Below are positions 24,272 through 30,783 of a DNA stretch of 64,000 bases, in pieces (position 1 is the stretch's first letter; each line of letters starts with the position of its first letter). The translations under genes and the position numbers were made by a program. The notes under the pieces are model-generated. The model was given only the letters and a program-made list of their open reading frames with translations. It did no database searches and was not told where the DNA came from. The stretch is from Bacillus safensis (GTDB lineage: Bacteria; Bacillota; Bacilli; Bacillales; Bacillaceae), in assembly GCA_030159235.1 (NCBI GenBank), contig BSBG01000011.1, forward strand, positions 45,335-109,334. The letters run 5' to 3'.

Positions 24272-24279
24272 TAACAGCG

Positions 24280-25638
24280 ATGATACAGAACATTACGTAC
24301 GATGAACTCATTTTAAGAATCATTATTTTATTAAGAGATGGCAAACGCAAAGAATTTAAAAACATTATGGAAGAACTTCAGCCATATGATATGGCCTATT
24401 TATTTAAAGAACTTCCGGAAAAACACCGCGGCCGCTTCCTCAACTTTTTAACCGTTGATGATGTGACGGAAATAATGGGTGAGCTTGAGCGGGAATATCA
24501 GGAAATTGTTCTTGAAAAAGTAGGGAAAGACAAAGCTACCTTCGTCACAAACAAAATGGATAATGATGATCTAGCCAACTTGTTTGATGAAATGGATGAT
24601 GAGCTGAAAGATCAGCTTTTATCAAACATGGAGGCAGAGGAATCAAAGGCCGTCCAGCTTCTCATGAATTATCCTGCTGAGACAGCGGGCCGGATCATGA
24701 CCAACCGGTATGTATGGATTCCTCAGCATTATACGGTTCGTGACGCAGTTGTAAAGCTGAAAGGCCTTGCTGAAATTGCAGAATCGATTAACTATTTATA
24801 TGTCATTAATGATCAAAAGCAGCTTGTAGGGGTTCTGTCGTACCGTGATCTCATTTTAGGTGAGCCGGATGAAAAGGTGCAGGATCTTATGTTTACAAGA
24901 GTCATTGCCGTCGGTGCCTTTCAGGATCAGGAAGAAATTGCAAAGCTGATTGAACGGTATGATTTTCTTGCCATTCCTGTTGTGGAAGAGAACAATGTCC
25001 TGGTCGGGATCGTCACAGTCGATGATATCATTGATGTTGTTATTCAAGAGGCAGGCGAAGACTATGAGAAGTTTGCTGCCTCTGGTAAAGATATTACGTT
25101 CGATACGCCGGCTTTTGTTGCGGCATACCGCCGTCTCCCGTGGCTCATTTTGCTCTTATTCATTGGGCTGATTTCAGGCAGTATTTTAAATTATTTTGAA
25201 GATACTCTTCAGCAGGTCGTCGCTTTGGCCTTCTTCATGCCGATGATTGCTGGGATGACAGGAAATACAGGGACACAGTCGCTTGCAGTCGTCATTAGAG
25301 GGCTTTCAAAAGAAGAATTAACGAAAAAAACCATTGTGCGCCTGATTTTTAGAGAGCTGAGAACAAGTATTTATATTGGGATTGTCTGTTCAATCATTAT
25401 TACAGTTGTTGCAATGGTGTGGCAGGGAAATATGATTTTAGGTTTTGTTGTCGGTTCCTCACTCCTAGCAACACTTATTATTGGAACGATGGCAGGTACG
25501 GTTGTGCCTATTATTTTACACAGATTAAACGTGGACCCGGCTATTGCATCTGGGCCGCTGATTACAACATTGAATGATATTTTATCACTGCTGATCTATT
25601 TTGGAATTGCGACAGCGTTCCTCCATACACTTATGTAG
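24280..25638 (+). CDS. mgtE: Magnesium transporter MgtE
   Basis: 452 residues. Soluble N domain of helical repeats (about 1-130), tandem CBS domains (about 135-258; LVGVLSYRDLILGE, LVGIVTVDDIIDV), a connecting helix, then a five-span membrane domain with MIAGMTGNTGTQSLAVVIRG (about 323-341) and DPAIASGPLITTLND (about 419-433), which line the Mg2+ pore. The N and CBS domains close the channel when cytoplasmic Mg2+ is high. GGGGAGG precedes ATG 24280 by 8 bases. It is preceded by the M-box, so both RNA and protein sense Mg2+. It is the main Mg2+ importer in B. subtilis. Confidence 0.96.
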   Translation: MIQNITYDELILRIIILLRDGKRKEFKNIMEELQPYDMAYLFKELPEKHRGRFLNFLTVDDVTEIMGELEREYQEIVLEKVGKDKATFVTNKMDNDDLANLFDEMDDELKDQLLSNMEAEESKAVQLLMNYPAETAGRIMTNRYVWIPQHYTVRDAVVKLKGLAEIAESINYLYVINDQKQLVGVLSYRDLILGEPDEKVQDLMFTRVIAVGAFQDQEEIAKLIERYDFLAIPVVEENNVLVGIVTVDDIIDVVIQEAGEDYEKFAASGKDITFDTPAFVAAYRRLPWLILLLFIGLISGSILNYFEDTLQQVVALAFFMPMIAGMTGNTGTQSLAVVIRGLSKEELTKKTIVRLIFRELRTSIYIGIVCSIIITVVAMVWQGNMILGFVVGSSLLATLIIGTMAGTVVPIILHRLNVDPAIASGPLITTLNDILSLLIYFGIATAFLHTLM

Positions 25639-25641
25639 CAA

Positions 25642-25672
25642 GAACTCTGTAAAACTTCGCGTTTTGCAGTCT
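25642..25672 (+). repeat. Left terminator copy flanking repeat B
   Basis: CTGTAAAAC, TTCGC loop, GTTTTGCAG: the first of two near-identical hairpins (24 of 28 bases match the one at 25851-25878). It lies right behind mgtE and is most simply the original mgtE terminator minus its T run. Confidence 0.7.
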
Positions 25673-25843
25673 CAGCGCGCTGACAAACCTTCGCATTCGG
25701 TGTCAGTCCTTGCGTGCCGGTGCTCACGAATGTTCAATTCGCTCCGCTCCGGTACTCGTCCTTCCTAGACTTCAAAGGTTTTCAGATCACGCTGAAAGGT
25801 AGACAAAGGACTAAAATAAACATCATTTTAGCCCTTTGTCCAC
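25672..25843 (+). repeat. Dispersed structured repeat, copy B
   Basis: About 172 bp, homologous to copies A and C. It begins TCAGCGCG and holds GACAAACCTTCGCATTCGGT, GTCAGTCCTTGCG, GTGCTCACGAATG, CTTCCTAGAC, AAAGGTTTTCAGATCACGCT. It ends with a stem GACAAAGGACTAAAAT / ATTTTAGCCCTTTGTC (25802-25840, one mismatch). It sits between two copies of a terminator hairpin, downstream of mgtE. Confidence 0.85.
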
Positions 25844-25849
25844 ATACTA

Positions 25850-25884
25850 AGACTGTAAAACATCGCGTTTTACAGTCTTTTTTT
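25850..25884 (+). terminator. Right terminator copy after repeat B
   Basis: AGACTGTAAAAC, ATCGC loop, GTTTTACAGTCTTTTTTT: a complete intrinsic terminator and a duplicate of the hairpin at 25642-25672. Confidence 0.8.
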
Positions 25885-25946
25885 GAATAAAGATTGCATA
25901 TAGCGCTTCCATCCTTTACATTTTAAGGAGAAGGTGGGAGAGACAT

Positions 25947-26345
25947 ATGAAGAAGTTCTTATTCATTTTGATGTGTATGCTTCTGCTTAGTGCATGTCAA
26001 AGGGAAGACGAGGGGAAAGACCGAAGGCTAGTGGCTGCCGAGCATATGCTTGAAGCCATCACCGAAGGAAATAAAAGAAAAATGGAAAATGTCTACGTCG
26101 AAGGCGCGGTGCCGAGCCCGAATGACATTTTGAAATTGAAAAAAGAATGGGGCATAGACACGCTTTCGTATGAGGATTTTCAATTGGAAGAGGCCAGCAT
26201 TCATGTGTTCCATGCGAATTATGAAGATGATAAAAGCGGAGAGAAAAAGGCACTTGCCCTGCGGGTGAAAGAAGATCCGGAAAAAGGCGGCGTGCGGATT
26301 GACTTTGTAGGGGTCGTAGAAGGAACGGATACTTCCTCTAAATAA
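25947..26345 (+). CDS. Small lipoprotein, unknown function
   Basis: 132 residues. Signal peptide MKKFLFILMCMLLLSAC with lipobox LSAC (lipidated Cys17). The mature part is charged, with AAEHMLEAITEGNKRKMENVY and a C-terminal beta-rich stretch (KKALALRVKEDPEKGGVRIDFVG type). It resembles small DUF-type lipoproteins with a cystatin/NTF2-like fold, but I do not assign a family. GGAGAAGGTGGGAG precedes the ATG. It has no operon partner. Confidence 0.75.
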   Translation: MKKFLFILMCMLLLSACQREDEGKDRRLVAAEHMLEAITEGNKRKMENVYVEGAVPSPNDILKLKKEWGIDTLSYEDFQLEEASIHVFHANYEDDKSGEKKALALRVKEDPEKGGVRIDFVGVVEGTDTSSK

Positions 26346-26469
26346 AAAGTTTTTTTAAAAACTATAACGATATTATATTATTTAAAAGGATAGAAGAGCT
26401 GAAATAACCTTGGGCTCTCTATCCTCTTTTTTCACCATAAATAACCTTGCTTACTAAAACATTCACCGA

Positions 26470-27333
26470 TCACATATGAGTTATGCCCATTAACTCCATA
26501 AATCGTGAGAGGGCACTGGTCATGTACGAATCGCGGCGTCTTATAAATACAGTAGGCACTATTCTATGCGGTTCCGGTAATGGATGACAGGTAAATCTGC
26601 CTTGCACCCGAGATTCAACCATAGATTTTGGTAATACAGTGACTCCTAGCCCATTTTCAACGCATTTAAGTACGCCCTCTAAGGTGCCATATTCCATTAC
26701 CTTCATAGGAGCAAAGCCATTGCTCTCTAGCCATTGCTGCCAACGTCCCAAATAAATGCAATGTGCGAATGACGAGAGCAATGGTTCATGTAAAATTGAT
26801 TCTACCTGGAATTGTCCCTTGGAGTAGCTTGTAATTAGAACTAAGGATTCTTCCAATACAGGGTACTCGATGATATCCGGATGAAGAATTGGCCCATCTA
26901 CCAATGCGCCGTCTACCTTGTAGTTGAGAATGGCGCTCACCTGATCTACAGTAGGTGCCATATACATGCTCAATTCTACTTGTGGAAAATTCTTATGATA
27001 TTCTGCAAAAATTTTTGGCAACCTTGTAGAAGCAGTTGATTCTATAGCTCCAATGTGTAAAGTTCCCCGTGGAGTAGAGGAAAGTTTTACTGCTTCTATT
27101 GCTTCTTCGAAATCGTAGAGTAATTTGTTTACATATGGCAACAGTTCTCGTCCGGCAGGCGTTAAGGATATCTTCTTGTGATATCGATATAGAAGAGGAA
27201 CACCCAATTCTTGTTCAAGACGTTGTATTCGTGCAGTGACATTTGACTGCACATAATTTAATTTCTTAGCAGCTTTTGTAATGCTTTGTTCAATTGCTAC
27301 TGCTTTAAATACCTCCAAAGATTTAATATCCAA
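26470..27333 (-). CDS. LysR-family transcriptional regulator
   Basis: 287 residues. N-terminal helix-turn-helix DIKSLEVFKAVAIEQSITKA followed by AAKKLNYVQSNVTARIQRLE and LGVPLLYRYHKKISLTPAG; the effector domain spans about 90-285 (LHIGAIESTASTRLP, GLGVTVLPKSMV). The start is taken as TTG 27333 behind AAGGGAGAG; upstream ATGs lack a ribosome binding site. The gene is divergent from a small cupin gene about 160 bases away and probably regulates it, as is usual for LysR proteins. The inducer is unknown. The region looks accessory, next to a transposase remnant. Confidence 0.88.
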   Translation of the reverse strand: MDIKSLEVFKAVAIEQSITKAAKKLNYVQSNVTARIQRLEQELGVPLLYRYHKKISLTPAGRELLPYVNKLLYDFEEAIEAVKLSSTPRGTLHIGAIESTASTRLPKIFAEYHKNFPQVELSMYMAPTVDQVSAILNYKVDGALVDGPILHPDIIEYPVLEESLVLITSYSKGQFQVESILHEPLLSSFAHCIYLGRWQQWLESNGFAPMKVMEYGTLEGVLKCVENGLGVTVLPKSMVESRVQGRFTCHPLPEPHRIVPTVFIRRRDSYMTSALSRFMELMGITHM

Positions 27334-27492
27334 AATAACTCTCCCTTTTTGCATCATTAATTGTGATGATCCATACATTATTTTTTGATTTTACGTGATC
27401 CATTGAAGTATGTAAACTTAATGATACAAGGGGGTTATGCTAAAACTTAGATTTTGCGTACCTTGTTATTTGATCATAATGGAGGGAATCTA

Positions 27493-27864
27493 ATGATTTC
27501 AAAGATGAATGTCCAAGAAAAATTTTTGCAAATAAATGATTATTGGAATCCTAGAATAAGTGGAGAGTTGAACGATTCATACATTAAAATGGTGAAGATT
27601 AAGGGTGAATTCATTTGGCATCACCATGATGACGAGGACGAAATGTTCTTTGTATGTAAAGGGCATCTGGTCATCCGTTTTAGGGATAGTGAAATAGCTC
27701 TTAATGAAGGAGAGTTTATTGTGATACCTAAAGGAATTGAACATCAGCCAATTGCTGAAGAGGAAGTTCATTTGCTATTAATCGAACCCAAAACGACTCT
27801 AAACACGGGGAATGTGGTCAATGAACGAACCGTTTCGATTCCTGAACGAATGGATGAACACTAA
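27493..27864 (+). CDS. Small cupin-domain protein
   Basis: 123 residues forming a single cupin barrel. Motif 1 is WHHHDDEDEMFFVCKGHL, which supplies His, His and Glu metal ligands; motif 2 is GEFIVIPKGIEHQPIAEEE, with the third His. A metal-binding enzyme or sensor is likely; the substrate is unknown. GGAGGGAATCTA precedes ATG 27493. It is divergent from the LysR gene, which is its probable regulator. Similar LysR-cupin pairs occur in Bacillus, but I cannot assign a pathway. Confidence 0.82.
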   Translation: MISKMNVQEKFLQINDYWNPRISGELNDSYIKMVKIKGEFIWHHHDDEDEMFFVCKGHLVIRFRDSEIALNEGEFIVIPKGIEHQPIAEEEVHLLLIEPKTTLNTGNVVNERTVSIPERMDEH

Positions 27865-27892
27865 ATCGTTGCACTTAACAGGTGCTTTAGTT

Positions 27893-27925
27893 GAAAAAGA
27901 GGCAGCAATCGCTTTCTCTTTTTAC
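27893..27925 (+). terminator. Terminator of cupin gene
   Basis: AAAAAGAGGCAGC, loop, GCTTTCTCTTTTT, with slight mismatch, 27 bases after the cupin stop codon. Confidence 0.6.
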
Positions 27926-28032
27926 TACTTCATCATATATTCCCGCTTTTACGATGCACAGATATGCAACTAACTATAGACTATGAAAGGATTAAAATAC
28001 GAGACGATCAATGCACGTGTCCGACATAAAAT

Positions 28033-28172
28033 TTATCACGTTCAGCACGTTAATATAGTTATCATCGACGATCAAAAGATTGGATGGAACGATTTAATGG
28101 AGTAGCAACGAAATACCTAAACGGGTATTTGATATAGCATGGTTCTTAGAATTGAATAAGAAATTTGCCTAT
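28033..28172 (+). pseudogene. Transposase C-terminal remnant (IS1595-like)
   Basis: Three short blocks in shifted frames read HVQHVNIV, then YHRRSKDWMERFNGVATKYL followed by NGYL, then AWFLELNKKFA. Joined with two frameshifts they resemble the C-terminus of Bacillus IS1595-family transposases (HVNSYHSRLK-WM-RFNGVATKYLNNYL-WF). No inverted repeats or upstream domain are visible, so this is an old scar. The family name is from memory. Confidence 0.6.
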
Positions 28173-28370
28173 AAATAAAATGTGATGAAATGTTGTTGAA
28201 CGCCTGCAAAAAAGCAAATTTCACAACTTTAATCGATATTAGAAATTTCAACTGATGTATTTTGCTTATATAGCTTATTTCACTTAGTTTGAATTTGGCA
28301 TTGCGTTCAAATTAAGATAATGTTGATTGGAAGAGTGGTGGAATTAGTGTGAAATAAGGGGTGTAAAGCA

Positions 28371-28880
28371 GTGAATGAATTTTATAATGTGTTAACATAT
28401 GTAAATAAAATGTTTTATGAACCTAATCATTTGTCCTTAAAAGCTGTCCGAGAAGAAGTCCAAAATTCGGATTATGGGGCTGGTTTGTTTCAGCTAAATT
28501 CAAAATCGATTAGATTTAGAGTCGCAAAAATAACGCCTACTAAGATAGGACAGTTTGTTGCTTTTTGGGAAAAAGATGAGGAAAATAAAAACCAACCCTT
28601 TTCATATGAAAAAGCTACGGATTTATTAGTGATCAATACCTTTACTAGCGGAAATGATTTTGGTCAATTCGTTTTTCCGAAAGAAGTTCTTGTAAAACAC
28701 AACATTCTTAAAACAGATACGACAAAAGGAAAAATGGCAATTAGAGTTTACCCTAGCTGGGAAAATCCCGCTAGCAAACAAGCGATCGAAACACAGAAAT
28801 GGCAATTAGAATATTTTGTTGGCATGAACAATACAGATAGTTTGCCAGTACAAGAGCTATTAAAACTATACTCTAACTAA
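28371..28880 (+). CDS. MepB-family protein
   Basis: 169 residues. Similar over its length to staphylococcal MepB: a start with VNKMFYEPNHLSL, then FRVAKITPTKIGQFVAFWEKD, FGQFVFPKEVLVKHNIL and a C-terminal MAIRVYPSWENPASKQAIET followed by QKWQLEYF. In Staphylococcus mepB lies in the mepRAB multidrug efflux operon, but its biochemical role is unknown. Here it stands alone, after GTG 28371 with AAGGGGTG upstream, next to a transposase scar. That supports horizontal acquisition. Confidence 0.85.
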   Translation: MNEFYNVLTYVNKMFYEPNHLSLKAVREEVQNSDYGAGLFQLNSKSIRFRVAKITPTKIGQFVAFWEKDEENKNQPFSYEKATDLLVINTFTSGNDFGQFVFPKEVLVKHNILKTDTTKGKMAIRVYPSWENPASKQAIETQKWQLEYFVGMNNTDSLPVQELLKLYSN

Positions 28881-28947
28881 AATAACTCTAAGCTGTAAAA
28901 GGTTGCGAATTTATAAACTTAAACTGCCAAGGGCTCTAGTTTGATAA

Positions 28948-28979
28948 CGGAGACAGCAAAAAAGCTGTCTCTTTTTCAT
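28948..28979 (+). terminator. mepB terminator
   Basis: GGAGACAGC, A6 loop, GCTGTCTCTTTTT. Confidence 0.8.
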
Positions 28980-29046
28980 TAAGCCATTAGTAACAATCAA
29001 TACGAATAAAGCCTTAATTTTAAAGAGTAAGCGATTCTTTATTTGT

Positions 29047-29376
29047 TTATCGATTCTTGTACCGGAAGTGTGCGTTAATCTGGCCTTCCAGCATTTTTTT
29101 CTTATATTGTCCGCTTTTTAATGCTTGTTCTTTTTTCTTCATGTCTTTTAAAATTTCAGCTGTCTGCACTCCGTCTTCCCGTTTATTGGCGATGTCCATT
29201 AAACGTTCAACATCTGCAAAAGAATATTTCCGTGTGCCTCTTGTTGAGCGCTGGGGATAGATGAGTTTACGTTCCTCATAATATCGGATTTGCCTGACAG
29301 AAAGCCCTGTTAATTCACTGACAATCCCGATTGAAATAACTTTTTTATCTTTATAAGATACATCTTCCTGCGTCAT
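29047..29376 (-). CDS. tnrA: Nitrogen regulator TnrA
   Basis: 109 residues, MerR-type. The winged helix reads [22 protein letters not shown] and [17 protein letters not shown]; the C-terminal tail [17 protein letters not shown] is the segment that binds feedback-inhibited glutamine synthetase in B. subtilis. TnrA turns on ammonium, nitrate, purine and amino-acid scavenging in nitrogen limitation. GGGGTGAG precedes the ATG. A perfect TnrA box lies about 65-80 bases upstream, and TATAAT at about 29406-29411 on the minus strand gives a promoter at activation distance. Confidence 0.96.
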   Translation of the reverse strand: MTQEDVSYKDKKVISIGIVSELTGLSVRQIRYYEERKLIYPQRSTRGTRKYSFADVERLMDIANKREDGVQTAEILKDMKKKEQALKSGQYKKKMLEGQINAHFRYKNR

Positions 29377-29440
29377 ATACTCACCCCTGCAAGTCTTTTC
29401 ATCATATTATATAGAACGAGAAGTAAAAAAACCTAACGTT

Positions 29441-29457
29441 TGTTAGAAAATATAACA
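29441..29457. promoter_or_regulatory. TnrA/GlnR box between tnrA and ykzB
   Basis: TGTTAGAAAATATAACA matches the TGTNANAWWWTNTNACA consensus at every position. It lies between the divergent tnrA and ykzB and is centred about 40 bp upstream of the tnrA -10 box, so it fits autoactivation. Confidence 0.88.
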
Positions 29458-29529
29458 CAAAAACGAAAAAAATGAAAAAACAATGGAAGGAAAGATAACA
29501 GGTGATGTGCAATACATCTTACAGATGCA

Positions 29530-29535
29530 TATAAT
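29530..29535 (+). promoter_or_regulatory. Candidate -10 box of ykzB-ykoL
   Basis: TATAAT in GCATATAATGATG, 33 bases before the ykzB start. A -35 hexamer is not obvious, as expected for an activator-dependent promoter. Confidence 0.4.
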
Positions 29536-29567
29536 GATGATGAGTTGAAATAGGAGGAGGAGCATAG

Positions 29568-29723
29568 ATGGAGCAAGCACAGATCATTCGTATGGCAAAA
29601 GAAATCATCGCATTAGATGTGAAGAGGGATGAATTGCTTGAACAATTCATGCAGGCTGCAGGTCAGAATGCACATGCTCTTCTAAGAGCCGTACAAAATG
29701 ATTTGTATAAAAGGTCTTCATAA
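29568..29723 (+). CDS. ykzB: Small protein YkzB
   Basis: 51 residues starting MEQAQIIRMAKEIIALDVKR, amphipathic and soluble. Strong AGGAGGAGGAG precedes ATG 29568. It corresponds by size, place and orientation to B. subtilis ykzB, the first gene of the ykzB-ykoL operon, which is divergent from tnrA and activated by TnrA (and PhoP). Biochemical function unknown. Confidence 0.75.
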   Translation: MEQAQIIRMAKEIIALDVKRDELLEQFMQAAGQNAHALLRAVQNDLYKRSS

Positions 29724-29761
29724 GCACCCGATCCAAATCACTTGATAGGGGGAGATAATCG

Positions 29762-29926
29762 GTGCGGCGTATACTAAAAGAAGCTTTAGCTAAAGAAAGA
29801 CATTATTATACGAAGCAGCTTTGTTCATTAGGGGTTTATAGCCCTGATACGGTCAAGAACATGACAAATAGTGACTTAAAAAAAGAGTATCATTTCTTTT
29901 TCAACAAAACAGAGCGCTATCTGTAA
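29762..29926 (+). CDS. ykoL: Small basic protein YkoL
   Basis: 54 residues starting at GTG 29762 behind GGGGGAGA: MRRILKEALAKERHYYTKQL, then CSLGVYSPDTVKNMTNSDLK and an aromatic tail. The pattern (basic start, K-E-R, G-V-Y, then L-K-x-E-Y/F) resembles the small Fur-regulated basic protein type. Position and orientation match B. subtilis ykoL in the TnrA-controlled ykzB-ykoL operon. Function unknown. Confidence 0.72.
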   Translation: MRRILKEALAKERHYYTKQLCSLGVYSPDTVKNMTNSDLKKEYHFFFNKTERYL

Positions 29927-29971
29927 AAATCCCTTGTCATGTGCATATGTCACATAAAGGGTTCTTTTTTG
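29926..29971 (+). terminator. ykzB-ykoL terminator
   Basis: AAAATCCCTT, an inner ATGTG/CACAT hairpin, AAGGGTTCTTTTTT. Confidence 0.7.
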
Positions 29972-30175
29972 TGTTTAATATTATAGCAATATTGAATTTT
30001 GTAGAAATTTGGCGAATGAAGTGTAAGAAACCACAGAGTCTTTACAGATTATGTTAAAGTGTGTCACATCTTGATGGTTTGCTGAAAAAGCTTTTTTTCG
30101 AGATGATTGTGAAAAATAAGAAGGATTTTAAAAGTTTATATCGAAAACTTATACATAACACGAATGGAGTCACTT

Positions 30176-30271
30176 ATGTGGTTGAAAGGGTTTTCAAAAA
30201 CGTACTTCTATTTTTTACGAAAGGCTCCAACTGCACCGCAAGACAGCCTTGAAGTTAAAAAAATATTATAA
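30176..30271 (+). CDS. Putative 31-residue peptide upstream of ykoM
   Basis: ATG 30176, preceded by GGAG at 6-nt spacing, opens MWLKGFSKTYFYFLRKAPTA and ends 14 bases before ykoM. Basic and aromatic, it could be a leader peptide or the first gene of the ykoM transcript. No family recognised; low certainty. Confidence 0.35.
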   Translation: MWLKGFSKTYFYFLRKAPTAPQDSLEVKKIL

Positions 30272-30285
30272 GAGGTAGATATGTG

Positions 30286-30747
30286 ATGAGACTATCGTTT
30301 AACGAAGAAGAAGTAGAACGTTCAATGACGCTTTACAAGGTTTTTGCAAGAGCATTTAAAAGCGTTTCAGAACACAGTATTAGAGACAGCAAAGAGCATG
30401 GATTTAATCCAACTGAATTTGCCGTTCTTGAATTACTGTACACAAGAGGTGCCCAAAAGCTTCAGCAAATCGGCTCAAGACTCCTGCTTGTTAGCGGGAA
30501 TGTGACGTACGTAATTGACAAATTAGAACGAAATGGTTTCATTGAAAGAGAACAGGACCCTAAGGATAAACGGTCGGTTTATGCTCATTTAACGGATAAA
30601 GGGCGAAGCTATCTTGATAAGATTTACCCGATCCACTCTCTTCGGATTGCACGTGCATTCTCTGGTCTGACGCGTGAAGAACAAGAGCAATTGATTAGTC
30701 TATTGAAAAAAGCAGGCATTCACAGTCAACATTTATTATTTAGATAA
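30286..30747 (+). CDS. ykoM: MarR-family regulator YkoM
   Basis: 153 residues. Winged helix with FNPTEFAVLELLYTRGAQKL, LLVSGNVTYVIDKLERNGFI and a wing at DPKDKRSVYAHLTDKG. It shares this layout with MhqR encoded near 55.8 kb, its closest relative in the window (both have the HGxNPTEFAVLELLY motif), so it probably senses electrophiles or quinones through a similar mechanism. No conserved redox Cys is visible here. ATG 30286 or the preceding GTG is possible after AGAGGT. Convergent with dgcW, as in B. subtilis. Confidence 0.88.
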   Translation: MRLSFNEEEVERSMTLYKVFARAFKSVSEHSIRDSKEHGFNPTEFAVLELLYTRGAQKLQQIGSRLLLVSGNVTYVIDKLERNGFIEREQDPKDKRSVYAHLTDKGRSYLDKIYPIHSLRIARAFSGLTREEQEQLISLLKKAGIHSQHLLFR

Positions 30748-30750
30748 AAC

Positions 30751-30783
30751 GAAAAAGGTGCCTTGAATTGGCACCTTTTTTAT
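30751..30783. terminator. Bidirectional terminator, ykoM / dgcW
   Basis: AAAAAGGTGCC, TTGAATT loop, GGCACCTTTTTT. Confidence 0.85.

Noticed and set aside
30061..30252. 63-codon + frame before ykoM
   Set aside because: No ribosome binding site. A shorter frame (30176-30271) in another register has one and was listed instead.
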